A stretch of DNA of 22,068 nucleotides from Actinomycetales bacterium UBA1416 (GTDB lineage Bacteria > Actinomycetota > Actinomycetes > Actinomycetales > Actinomycetaceae), in assembly GCA_002304945.1 (NCBI GenBank), contig DBPQ01000004.1, positions 1-22,068 of the forward strand, in the 5' to 3' direction. Positions 13,865 through 20,760 of this stretch are shown in pieces; position 1 is the stretch's first letter, and each line of letters begins with the position of its first letter. The notes under the pieces are model-generated. The model saw nothing but the letters and a program-made list of their open reading frames with translations. It had not been told where the DNA came from and made no database searches. A program made the translations under genes and the position numbers.

Positions 13865-14751
13865 GTTCCATCTCCCGGCTGGCCTCGCTGCGCGCCCGGA
13901 TCGAGCTCCCGGTGGTGCGTGGGGCCTCCGGGCTGCTCGAGGGGCGGCACCGGTCGATCTTCTCCGGCCACGGCCAGGACTTCGACGAGCTGGTGGAGTA
14001 CCGCCCGGGGGACGACCCGAAGGACATCGACTGGAAGACCTCCGCCCGCGCCGGGCACCCGGTGATCAAGCGCTTCCAGAAGGAGACCAACCTGTCGATG
14101 GTGCTGGCCGTGGACACCGGGCGCTCCATGGCCGCCCTCACCCCCACCGGGGAGACGAAGGCGGAGGTCGCGCTCCTGCTCGCCGAGGTGATCGCCTACC
14201 TCGCCCGCTGGCGCGGCGACCAGGTGGGCCTCGTGGCCGGGGACGCCGAGCGCCTCCAGCAGATGCCGCCCCGCCAGGGGACCCGCCACCTGGAGCTGCT
14301 GCTCCGGCGGCTGGAGGCGGACATGGGGCTGGACGCGCCGCCGTCGGACATGTCGCGCGTGCTGCACCGGGTGCTGACGGCCAGCGCCCGCCGGTCCCTG
14401 ATCGTGGTCATCACGGACGAGGCCCGGCCCGGCCCGGACGCGGAGATGGACCTGCGCCGGCTCCGCACCCGCCACGAGGTCATCGTGATGGCGGTGGCGG
14501 ACATGCGGCCCACCGAGCTGCTGGACCACACCGGGCTCGTCGTCGACGTCGACGGCGGCCCCCTGCCCCAGTTCGTGCGCCACGACCGGGCGATCCGGCG
14601 GGAGGCGGAGGAGGCGACCGCCGCGCGCCGCGCCGCGGTGCGGGCGATGCTGCGGCGCCGCGGCGTCGAGGTGGGGGTGGCGACGGGGACCGCAGACGCC
14701 GTCGACGCGCTCGTGGACCTCCTGCGGAGGCAACGCCATGCCCGGCATTGA
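13861..14751 (+). CDS. DUF58 domain protein (VWA-like) of the MoxR operon
   Basis: 296 residues starting at a GTG that overlaps the MoxR stop. The block FSGHGQDFDELVEYRPGDD and DPKDIDWKTSARAG (about 34-65) is the DUF58 hallmark, and VLAVDTGRSM (81-90) is the beginning of the VWA-type fold, where the metal-binding DxSxS appears as DTGRS with Gly in the middle. VVITDEA follows later in the fold. No membrane helix is predicted, so it should sit in the cytoplasm next to the ATPase, as a partner or substrate adaptor; DUF58 proteins almost always accompany MoxR ATPases. The C-terminus is basic (RRQRHARH) and overlaps the next gene by 14 bases, where GGAGG (14726-14730) serves the next start. Confidence 0.93.
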   Translation: MSSISRLASLRARIELPVVRGASGLLEGRHRSIFSGHGQDFDELVEYRPGDDPKDIDWKTSARAGHPVIKRFQKETNLSMVLAVDTGRSMAALTPTGETKAEVALLLAEVIAYLARWRGDQVGLVAGDAERLQQMPPRQGTRHLELLLRRLEADMGLDAPPSDMSRVLHRVLTASARRSLIVVITDEARPGPDAEMDLRRLRTRHEVIVMAVADMRPTELLDHTGLVVDVDGGPLPQFVRHDRAIRREAEEATAARRAAVRAMLRRRGVEVGVATGTADAVDALVDLLRRQRHARH

Positions 14752-15169
14752 GCCGCCGGTCACCCACGCGTGGTGGGTCCCCGCCCTCGGCGCCGTCCTC
14801 CTCGTGACCGCGGTGGCGCTGCTGCTGTGGCTGGCCTCCCGGGCGCGCACGGTGGGGCCGGACCGGGAGCGGACCGCGCGGGGCCGCACCGATTGGTGGG
14901 GCGCAGTCGAGACCCTGCACGCCCGGTTCCTGGCCGGCGAACTGGACCTGCGGGGGCTCCACCTCGCCCTCGCCCACCTCGTGCGCGGCTTCGGCACCGA
15001 GCGCACGGGGACGGACCTGACCTCCATGACCCGCGGCGAGGTGGCGGAGGGCTTCCCCGCCGCCGGCGAACTCCTCGCCCGCTTCGAGCAGCCGAGCTTC
15101 GCCCGTGACCCCCGCACCGAGGCGCGGGAGTCCGTGGACCGCACCCTGGAGGTGATCTCCCGGTGGTGA
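14738..15169 (+). CDS. Small single-pass membrane protein of the MoxR operon
   Basis: 143 residues with ATG 7 bases after GGAGG. One helix (about 12-33, WWVPALGAVLLVTAVALLLWLA) is followed by a basic stretch and a soluble part with helices (WGAVETLHARFLAGELDLRGLHLALAHLVRGF around 53-84), inside the cell by the positive-inside rule. The layout resembles the DUF4381-type small membrane proteins found between DUF58 and the VWA genes of such operons, but sequence likeness is too weak to name a family with assurance. The soluble part might link the cytoplasmic DUF58/MoxR pair to the membrane VWA proteins. It overlaps the genes on both sides. Confidence 0.8.
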   Translation: MPGIEPPVTHAWWVPALGAVLLVTAVALLLWLASRARTVGPDRERTARGRTDWWGAVETLHARFLAGELDLRGLHLALAHLVRGFGTERTGTDLTSMTRGEVAEGFPAAGELLARFEQPSFARDPRTEARESVDRTLEVISRW

Positions 15170-16170
15170 GTCCCGTGCTGGTGTGGGTGGCCGCCGTCGT
15201 GGTGGCGGTGGCCGGCGTGCTCGGCTGGCTCCTCCACGGTGGGCGGGCCGCGGCCACCCAGCGGTACGTGGCCAACTCCTCCTACCTGCTCCGGCTCCCC
15301 TCCTTCCGCCGCCGCCTCCTGCGGCGCCGCATCGGGGCCGGACTGATCGCGCTGCTCGTGGCGGGGGCGACGGCGGCCACGGCCCTGCTGGCGGGACGCC
15401 CGGTGGACCGGTTCGTGGAGGACGAGCGGATGGCCACCCGGGACATCGTGCTCTGCCTGGATGTCTCCGGCTCGATGATCCCCTTCGACTCCGAGGTGTT
15501 GCAGTCCTTCAGCGAGATGGTCCCCTCCTTCCGGGGCGAACGGATCGCGCTGAACATCTGGAACGCCACCACCCGGGTGGTCTTCCCCCTCACCGACGAC
15601 TACGCCCTCGTGGAGGCCGAGCTCGCCGAGGGCGCCGAGGTGCTCGGCATCGACCTGGGCAACCCCTTCACGAGCGCCGAGGCGTTCCTCCGCCTGGAGC
15701 GGTGGATCGCGGGGACCGTCTCGTGGTCGGACGCCAACTCCTCCCTCATCGGGGACGGTCTCGCGAACTGCGTGCAGTCCTTCGACCTCACCGACTCCGA
15801 GCGCTCGCGGACCATCATCATGGCCACCGACAACCAGATCGCCGGCGCGCCCGTGTTCACCCTGGCCGAGGCCGCGGCGCTCGCGGACGAGCGCGGCGTC
15901 CGGATCCACGCCCTCTACGCCGCCGCGATCGACGACGCCTTCGCCCGCACGGAGTACGAGCAGGTGGTCACCTCCCGTGGTGGGCTCTTCCACGACCTGG
16001 CGGACCCCGCCGCCGTGGACGGCATCATCGCGGACATCGCCGCCCAGCAGGCCGTGGAGCTCGAGTCCGACCCGAAGGTGGTGGAGGTGGACCGGCCCGA
16101 CCGGTGGTACGGCTGGCTCGTCGCCCTGGTCGCCGCCCTCGTGGTCGCCGCGTGGTGGGTGCGCCCATGA
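15163..16170 (+). CDS. VWA domain membrane protein (BatA-like)
   Basis: 335 residues. The GTG at 15163 is chosen for its distance to GGAGG (15148-15152); a second GTG at 15166 gives the 4-base GTGA overlap seen at other junctions and cannot be excluded. Two N-terminal helices (5-24, 57-78) and one C-terminal helix (about 312-331) frame a VWA domain whose metal site DVSGS (100-104) is intact, followed later by MATDNQ. In Bat operons such proteins sit in the membrane with the VWA domain on one side and bind partners through the metal ion. Its place right before a second VWA gene matches BatA followed by BatB. Confidence 0.92.
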   Translation: MVSPVLVWVAAVVVAVAGVLGWLLHGGRAAATQRYVANSSYLLRLPSFRRRLLRRRIGAGLIALLVAGATAATALLAGRPVDRFVEDERMATRDIVLCLDVSGSMIPFDSEVLQSFSEMVPSFRGERIALNIWNATTRVVFPLTDDYALVEAELAEGAEVLGIDLGNPFTSAEAFLRLERWIAGTVSWSDANSSLIGDGLANCVQSFDLTDSERSRTIIMATDNQIAGAPVFTLAEAAALADERGVRIHALYAAAIDDAFARTEYEQVVTSRGGLFHDLADPAAVDGIIADIAAQQAVELESDPKVVEVDRPDRWYGWLVALVAALVVAAWWVRP

Positions 16171-17192
16171 CGCTGCGCTTCGTGTGGGATCCGGCCGCGC
16201 TCGCCGTCGTCCTCGTGGTGCTCGGCGGGCTCGCCGCCTGGGGTCTCGTGCGGGCCGTTCGGGACGACGACGGCACCCGCCTCGCGTGGGTGCGCCGCCT
16301 CGGCCTCGTGCTGGCGACGGTGGCGATCGGGGCGACCCCCGCCGTCGTCGCGTCGTCCGAGGAGGTCACGACCAACGTGGAGGCGTTCATCGTGGTGGAC
16401 CGGACCGGCTCGATGGCAGCGGAGGACTGGGCCGGCGGGGAGCCGCGGCTGGACGGGGTCCGGGCGGACGTCCCGGCGCTCACGGAGGTGTTCCCGGGCT
16501 CCCGGTGGTCGATCATCGCGTGGGACTCCCGCGCCACCCGGCAGCTGCCCCTCACCACGGACGCCCGCGCGGTCGTCTCCTGGGCGGAGACGCTGCGCCA
16601 GGAGCTGACCATGTACTCGGCCGGGTCCGCGATCGACCGGCCCGCCGCCACGCTCGCCGAGGCCCTGGCGGGGGCGGCGGAGCGGAACCCGGAGAACGTG
16701 CGCCTCGTCTTCTTCCTCTCCGACGGGGAGAACACCGACGGCGACGCCTCCGCCGCCGACGCGTCCGTGGACGCCTACGCCCCGCTCGCCGGCCTCGTGG
16801 ACGGCGGTGCCGTGCTCGGGTACGGCACCGAGGCGGGCGGGCGCATGCGGGAGTACGACGGCTCCGCCGACCCCAACCAGCCCTGGATCCAGGACACCAC
16901 GCAGACCCCGCACGCCGACGCGGTCTCCCGCATCGACGAGGAGAACCTGCGGGACCTGGCCGGCGTGCTCGGAGTGCCCTACCTGCACCGGGGTGCGCCG
17001 GGTGGGCTCGAGGTGGTGGCGGAGGGCGTGGACGTCGAGACCATCGTGGAGGACGGGCGGACCACGGTGAACGTCTACCGGGACGTGTACTGGCCCTTCG
17101 TGTGGATCGTGGTGGGGCTTCTCGCCTGGGAGGCCTTCGACCAGGCCCGGGCCCTGCGTGAGCTGAGGGGGATCCGTGCGGCGCGAACGTAG
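16167..17192 (+). CDS. Second VWA domain membrane protein (BatB-like)
   Basis: 341 residues; the ATG overlaps the preceding stop by 4 bases (ATGA). Two N-terminal helices (10-30 and 42-62) and one near the C-terminus (about 309-325, YWPFVWIVVGLLAWEAF) frame the VWA domain. The metal site reads DRTGS (78-82), with Thr in place of the first Ser, which may alter metal binding, and FFLSDGENTDGD supplies the later Asp. The two VWA proteins differ clearly and so are not a recent duplication. The gene overlaps the next by 17 bases. Confidence 0.92.
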   Translation: MTLRFVWDPAALAVVLVVLGGLAAWGLVRAVRDDDGTRLAWVRRLGLVLATVAIGATPAVVASSEEVTTNVEAFIVVDRTGSMAAEDWAGGEPRLDGVRADVPALTEVFPGSRWSIIAWDSRATRQLPLTTDARAVVSWAETLRQELTMYSAGSAIDRPAATLAEALAGAAERNPENVRLVFFLSDGENTDGDASAADASVDAYAPLAGLVDGGAVLGYGTEAGGRMREYDGSADPNQPWIQDTTQTPHADAVSRIDEENLRDLAGVLGVPYLHRGAPGGLEVVAEGVDVETIVEDGRTTVNVYRDVYWPFVWIVVGLLAWEAFDQARALRELRGIRAART

Positions 17193-17838
17193 GCAGCTGC
17201 TGCTCGCCCTCCCCGTGATCGTCCTGGCGGCGGTGCTCGGGGCGTTGCTCGTGCTGCTCTGGGTGTGGTCCCTGACGGCCGCCCGGGCGTACGACGACGG
17301 CGACCTCGCCGGGGCGGGGGCCTCCTGGGACCGTCAGCGCAGCCTCACGCCCCTTTGGCCGGAGCCGTGGAAGGCGCCCTACAACCAGGGGACGGGGCGG
17401 CTCGCCGGGGGCGAGTACGTGGACGCGGTCGAGCCGCTGCGCACCGCCCTCGCCCAGGTGCCCGCCGCGACCCCGGACGAGGAGGGCCGCCTCGACCCTG
17501 CCTCCCCCGAGTGCCGGGTGCGCACCAACCTCGCCGCCGCCCTCGACGGCGTGGCCGCGACGGCGTCGGACGCGGCGACGGCGGAGGCGGCGCGGGCCGA
17601 CGCCGGGGAGACCCGGGCGCCGTGCGTGCCGCCGGGGGAGCAGGAGCCGCCGCCGACCGAGGAGCCGACCCCGCCGCCGGGGGAGGAACCGGAGCCGAGC
17701 GAGCCGCCGTCGCCGACCGGGACCCCCGGCGATCCCCGGCTGGAGGAGCTCCAGGAACGCAACGACCGTGCCCGCGAGGAGGCCGAGCAGGAGTTGCGGG
17801 ACGAGGGTGGCGGGTTCGGGGGCGGGCAGAACTGGTGA
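17176..17838 (+). CDS. TPR-like membrane protein, last gene of the MoxR operon
   Basis: 220 residues from a GTG, with GAGGGGG upstream inside the preceding gene. One membrane helix (about 8-32) is followed by a helical part where WKAPYNQGTGRLAGGEYVDAVEPLRTAL (about 65-92) resembles one TPR unit; a second (VRTNLAAALDGVA) is weaker. A Pro/Glu linker (152-185) leads to a charged helix (187-209) and the ending GGGFGGGQNW. The same kind of glycine-rich, QNW-type ending is familiar to me from proteins at this operon position in other actinobacteria. The C-terminal tag might be read by the ATPase or VWA partners; this is inference. Two cysteines (113, 150) lie on the outside if the N-terminus is inside. 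The gene ends one base from the convergent TetR gene. Confidence 0.82.
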   Translation: MRRERRQLLLALPVIVLAAVLGALLVLLWVWSLTAARAYDDGDLAGAGASWDRQRSLTPLWPEPWKAPYNQGTGRLAGGEYVDAVEPLRTALAQVPAATPDEEGRLDPASPECRVRTNLAAALDGVAATASDAATAEAARADAGETRAPCVPPGEQEPPPTEEPTPPPGEEPEPSEPPSPTGTPGDPRLEELQERNDRAREEAEQELRDEGGGFGGGQNW

Positions 17839-17839
17839 G

Positions 17840-18427
17840 TCAGGCGCCCAGCCCGCGCAGGAGGAACCGCTCGGTGCCGTCGATGAAGTGGGTGCGCTCC
17901 GGCTCCCGCTCGGGGGCCGGCCGGCCCGTGACGCACGCGTGGATGAGCCGGCAGGCCACGTGGATGTCCTGATCCGGGATGAGGCCCGCGGCGATGGCGT
18001 CGGCGAGGATGCCCTGGAGGTGTTCCTCCACCAGCTCGACGTGCCGGTGGATCCGCTGGGCCGTGTCCGGGGAGACCACGCGGGTGAGGACGGGGCCGGG
18101 CGCGAAGTGGAAGAACCGCTTCAGCTCGAACTGGCGCCGGATGTAGAGCTGGAGCTGCTCGAGGGGGGAGGCGTCCGCACCGAGGTCGGCGGCGAGCAGG
18201 CCGAGGTACTGCGTGGTCTCGTGCTCGATGAACTCGATGAGCAGCGCCTCCTTGTCCGCGAAGTGGTTGTACACCGCGGTGCGCCCCACGCCCGCCTCGG
18301 TGGCGATGTCCGCCAGCGTGATCGCATCGAAGCCGCGCGTGGCCATCAGGTGGGCGAGCGCGTCGAAGAGCCGGGTGCGGGTCACCTCCCGGTGCTCGGC
18401 GATCGTGGCCCCGATGATCTTCGGCAT
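17840..18427 (-). CDS. TetR family transcriptional regulator
   Basis: 195 residues with ATG at 18427. The N-terminal domain has the TetR helix-turn-helix: ITLADIATEAGVGRTAVYNHF (about 36-56) followed by DKEALL. The C-terminal ligand domain (60-190) shows no strong subfamily mark; FELKRFFHFAPG is aromatic and basic and could line a pocket. The gene is divergent from the duplicated-cysteine membrane protein with 121 bases between starts, where three GTGCCAT direct repeats lie, so that gene and its own are the first candidates for control. Such regulators respond to small hydrophobic molecules, but the ligand is not visible. The start has no ribosome site and a -10-like box just upstream, so it may be leaderless. 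Confidence 0.92.
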   Translation of the reverse strand: MPKIIGATIAEHREVTRTRLFDALAHLMATRGFDAITLADIATEAGVGRTAVYNHFADKEALLIEFIEHETTQYLGLLAADLGADASPLEQLQLYIRRQFELKRFFHFAPGPVLTRVVSPDTAQRIHRHVELVEEHLQGILADAIAAGLIPDQDIHVACRLIHACVTGRPAPEREPERTHFIDGTERFLLRGLGA

Positions 18428-18434
18428 GGGGGAG

Positions 18435-18440
18435 ATTCTG
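18435..18440 (-). promoter_or_regulatory. Candidate leaderless -10 box CAGAAT for the TetR gene
   Basis: CAGAAT on the minus strand ends 7 bases before the ATG at 18427; the bases between are CTCCCCC, which cannot act as a ribosome site. The same hexamer and nearly the same distance precede the FAD oxidoreductase gene at 6505. Confidence 0.45.
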
Positions 18441-18473
18441 CCACCCCCCCGCCCGGAAGTGGTTCGGGGGGCC

Positions 18474-18507
18474 GTGCCATGTGCCCCGTGCCATCGCGCG
18501 GTGCCAT
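18474..18507. repeat. Three GTGCCAT direct repeats in a divergent promoter region
   Basis: GTGCCAT occurs at 18474-18480, 18488-18494 and 18501-18507, spaced 14 and 13 bases. The last is part of an imperfect palindrome, GGTGCC-ATC-GGCGCC (18500-18514). The repeats lie between the TetR gene and the promoter of the gene at 18549, where an operator would be expected. Confidence 0.45.
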
Positions 18508-18521
18508 CGGCGCCGTGCGCC

Positions 18522-18527
18522 TATCGT
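18522..18527 (+). promoter_or_regulatory. Candidate -10 box TATCGT for the duplicated-cysteine protein gene
   Basis: TATCGT fits TAnnnT. Transcription from about 18534 gives a leader of about 15 bases that contains GAGGAGG in front of the ATG at 18549. Confidence 0.45.
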
Positions 18528-18548
18528 TGGGAGCGACGAGGAGGCACC

Positions 18549-19478
18549 ATGGCCCAGGACGACGAGCGGCTCGGCCGCGATGACATCACCCCTTCCGTCC
18601 CATGGGACGACAGCGACATCACGCCCGCGGAGCCGACCCTCGCGCCCGACGTGACCGAGGTGGTCGCCACCGCCCACGACGGGGAGACCCGGGCGTTCCC
18701 GGCCGGTGACTGGCAGCGGCCGGAGCCACCGGCCTCGCCGCCGGCGGGCACGCCCCCCGGCGCACCGCCGTCGCAGACCTCGCCGTGGCGCCAGGCAGCG
18801 CCTCCTCCCAATCCGTGGGCCACGCAGCAACCGGCCGGTACGCCCCCGCCCGGCGGGCCGGTGGTACCTCCCGGTGGAATCGTTCCGCCCCCGGGCGGGC
18901 CGATGCCGTACGGAGCCCCGTGGGGAGCGCCGCCGCCGAAGAAGTCGCGGGCACTGCTGTGGGTGGTGCTCGGCGTCGTTGGGGCCGTAGTGCTCGCCGT
19001 GGTCGGCGTGGTGCTCGCGGTGGTACTCATGCGTGGTCCCGACGTGAATTCCCTCTACGCGGACTGCGAGGCCGGCAACGCCCTGGCCTGCGAGGAGCTG
19101 TACCAGATCTCGGACATCGGATCCGAGGAGGAGGAGTTCGGCCTCACCTGCGGCGGGCGCACGGACGGCACGGTCGACTGCACGGAGGCGGACATGGACG
19201 CCCCCGCCCACTCGTGGACCGGCCCCGACGACGGCACCACGGACGACGGCACCACCGACGACGGTGGCGATGACGGCGTCGACGGCGACGAGGTGTTCAC
19301 CTACGGCGACGACGCCTTCCTCGACGGCCTGTGGGACGCCTGCGCGTCGGGCGACATGATCGCCTGTGACGACCTGTACATGGAGTCGCCCGTGGACTCG
19401 GACTACGAACGCTTCGCAGACACCTGTGGGGACACCACGTCAGGTGGCACGTGGTGCGAGCCCGGCCGGGAGGACTGA
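18549..19478 (+). CDS. Single-pass membrane protein with duplicated four-cysteine module
   Basis: 309 residues, ATG with GAGGAGG upstream. Residues 1-130 are an acidic, then Pro/Gly-rich cytoplasmic region (PPGG repeats); one helix spans about 134-161. The outer part has two modules of 43 residues each, 169-211 and 261-303, that align without a gap: cysteines at 173/181/201/211 and 265/273/293/303 match exactly, and I count 17 identities. Each has the pattern DAC-A-GD-xAC-xxLY-x-S. Between them lies an Asp/Thr/Gly linker built on 15-base repeats (19227-19271). Single copies of this module end many actinobacterial membrane proteins of unknown job; two in one protein are unusual to me. The 3' end overlaps the Nudix gene on the other strand by 76 bases. 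Confidence 0.85.
   Translation: MAQDDERLGRDDITPSVPWDDSDITPAEPTLAPDVTEVVATAHDGETRAFPAGDWQRPEPPASPPAGTPPGAPPSQTSPWRQAAPPPNPWATQQPAGTPPPGGPVVPPGGIVPPPGGPMPYGAPWGAPPPKKSRALLWVVLGVVGAVVLAVVGVVLAVVLMRGPDVNSLYADCEAGNALACEELYQISDIGSEEEEFGLTCGGRTDGTVDCTEADMDAPAHSWTGPDDGTTDDGTTDDGGDDGVDGDEVFTYGDDAFLDGLWDACASGDMIACDDLYMESPVDSDYERFADTCGDTTSGGTWCEPGRED
19227..19271 (+). repeat. 15-base tandem repeat encoding an Asp-Asp-Gly-Thr-Thr linker
   Basis: Units at 19227-19241 and 19242-19256 differ at one base (gacgacggcaccacg, gacgacggcaccacc); a third at 19257-19271 is decayed. They encode DDGTT DDGTT DDGGD between the two cysteine modules. Confidence 0.85.
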
Positions 19479-19885
19479 CCGGCCAGCACATGGGCTGCGA
19501 TCGACCGGACGATGGGCACGTCCGGGTCCAGCCACGCGAGTGACCCGGCCTCGGACAGTTCCACCCAGGTCACCTCGTCGTGGTCCTGGAGGGGAGCCGG
19601 ATCGCCCCCAACGAGCACGCACAGCCACACGCGCATGGCAAGGCCGTGGAGGATGGGCCAGTCCCCGCCGTCGGGTGCGGGGATCACGGTCCCGGCGCGC
19701 ACCGCCACTCCCAGTTCCTCGTGCAGCTCGCGCGCGAGAGCCTCCCGCGGGTCCTCGCCCGGTTCCACCTTGCCGCCGGGAAGCTCCCACCGGCCGGCGA
19801 GCTCGGGTGGCGAGGAGCGCCGCGCGGCGAGCAGGCGCGTCCCGTCGATGATGGCCGCGGCGGCCACGAGGCGCGGGCCGCTCAC
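19403..19885 (-). CDS. Nudix hydrolase (MutT-like)
   Basis: 160 residues from a GTG that overlaps the stop of the upstream transglutaminase gene by 4 bases. The Nudix box GGKVEPGEDPREALAREL and HEELGV (about 37-60) fits the GX5EX7REUXEEXGU rule fully, with the glutamates that bind magnesium. The beginning, VAAAAIIDGTRLLAARRSSPPELAGRWELPGG, is close to MutT-like enzymes that remove oxidised nucleotides such as 8-oxo-dGTP. The last 29 residues or so (from HVLAGQSS) go beyond the usual end of the domain, look unstructured and lie over the 3' end of the convergent gene, so the frame may have run on after loss of an earlier stop. Substrate unproven; coupling to the transglutaminase/ATP-grasp operon might mean another nucleotide-linked product. 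Confidence 0.92.
   Translation of the reverse strand: MSGPRLVAAAAIIDGTRLLAARRSSPPELAGRWELPGGKVEPGEDPREALARELHEELGVAVRAGTVIPAPDGGDWPILHGLAMRVWLCVLVGGDPAPLQDHDEVTWVELSEAGSLAWLDPDVPIVRSIAAHVLAGQSSRPGSHHVPPDVVSPQVSAKRS
19433..19456. terminator. 8-bp inverted repeat in a convergent overlap, candidate two-way terminator
   Basis: CACCACGT (19433-19440) and ACGTGGTG (19449-19456) are perfect arms around an 8-base loop, inside the region where the two convergent genes overlap (19403-19478). A second GC stem, GGCCGG (19464-19469) with CCGGCC (19479-19484), follows at the stop codon of the plus gene. Role inferred. Confidence 0.4.
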
Positions 19886-20760
19886 GATTCCAGCCGCCCC
19901 AGCCGGACGGCGAGCTCCTCGACCGTGAGGGGCATCATCTCCACCGCGTCGCCTGACTCCGACTCCGTCGTCCCGCCGTAGGTGATCCCGTGCAGCGGCG
20001 TGACGTCGTTGAGGTCACGTCCCCAGCCGAGGATCAGGTGGTGGTCGTCGATGTAGGAGTCGGTGGCGGGGTCGAGGTGCACCCACCCGACGCCGGGGAA
20101 CCACACCGCGACCCAGGCGTGGAGGGAGGCGGCGCCGTCGTCGCCCGCTCGATACCCGGAGACGAGGAGCGCGGCGAGGCCCAGCGATCGCAGGGCGGAC
20201 AGCATGAGGTGGGCGTCGTCGTGGCAGGAGCGGGGGCCGGGGATGCGGCGCAGGCGTGCGGACAACGCCACCACCGCGCGAGCGAGCGGCTGACCGGGCG
20301 CGAACGTGTCGAGGGCGAAGGCCTGCGTGTCGTCGGACAGCGGCACGAGCTCGGACGGGAGGGCCCCGGAGGTGATGTCGAGGACGTCCTGGGGGCTGGG
20401 ATGGGTGCCGTCGCCGGGCCGTCCCGTGGTGCGCACGCCGCGGACCAGGCCCACCACCTGGTCCCAGGCGAGCTGGGGCAGGGTCGCGGGACTCGTGAAG
20501 GGCCGGTCCACGGAGACGAGGGACTCGCCCACCACCTCCAGCCGGGTGTGGGCGGCCCTGACGTGGAACCAGGAGACCGTGTTTCCGCTCGGATCCGTGA
20601 AGGTCCGCAGTTCGTGCGGGGCGGGGTCCACGTGGAGGTGCGCGTGGTGGACCCGCTGCTCATCGAGGTCCCGCGGCAGCATGAGGGCACGCCCGTAGGT
20701 GGGTGCCACGCTCTCCGGGTGTTCGTGGGTGATGCGGTGCACCACGCGGTAGTGCCTCAC
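19882..20760 (-). CDS. Transglutaminase-like cysteine peptidase-fold protein
   Basis: 292 residues from the GTG at 20760, which overlaps the stop of the ATP-grasp/alpha-E gene by 4 bases; the frame is open a further 28 codons upstream, but the protein begins as relatives do with YRVVHRITHEHPESV, the N-terminal beta domain. The catalytic domain has RSCHDDAHLMLSALRSLGL with Cys179, LHAWVAVWFPGVGW with His214 and HLDPATD with Asp230, a complete triad, then GWGRDLNDVTPLHGI, which is typical of the bacterial transglutaminase-like family. Such proteins can cut or form amide bonds. With alpha-E and circularly permuted ATP-grasp neighbours they form a conserved set thought to make a peptide-like product or modify proteins; the product is not known. 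Confidence 0.93.
   Translation of the reverse strand: MRHYRVVHRITHEHPESVAPTYGRALMLPRDLDEQRVHHAHLHVDPAPHELRTFTDPSGNTVSWFHVRAAHTRLEVVGESLVSVDRPFTSPATLPQLAWDQVVGLVRGVRTTGRPGDGTHPSPQDVLDITSGALPSELVPLSDDTQAFALDTFAPGQPLARAVVALSARLRRIPGPRSCHDDAHLMLSALRSLGLAALLVSGYRAGDDGAASLHAWVAVWFPGVGWVHLDPATDSYIDDHHLILGWGRDLNDVTPLHGITYGGTTESESGDAVEMMPLTVEELAVRLGRLES

Noticed and set aside
13789..15993. Long minus-strand open frame opposite the DUF58 and VWA genes
   Set aside because: His/Gly/Arg-rich shadow of a well-recognised operon; no ribosome site and no family motif.
16167..17192. The two VWA genes as a recent tandem duplication
   Set aside because: Their sequences and metal sites differ widely (DVSGS and DRTGS) and the layout BatA-BatB is an old, shared arrangement.
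17914..17927. GGGCCGGCCGGCCC, a 14-bp perfect palindrome in the TetR gene, as a terminator for the MoxR operon
   Set aside because: It is pure G/C and built on a repeating CCGG, which occurs often in such DNA, and it lies about 75 bases after the operon stop; too weak to call.
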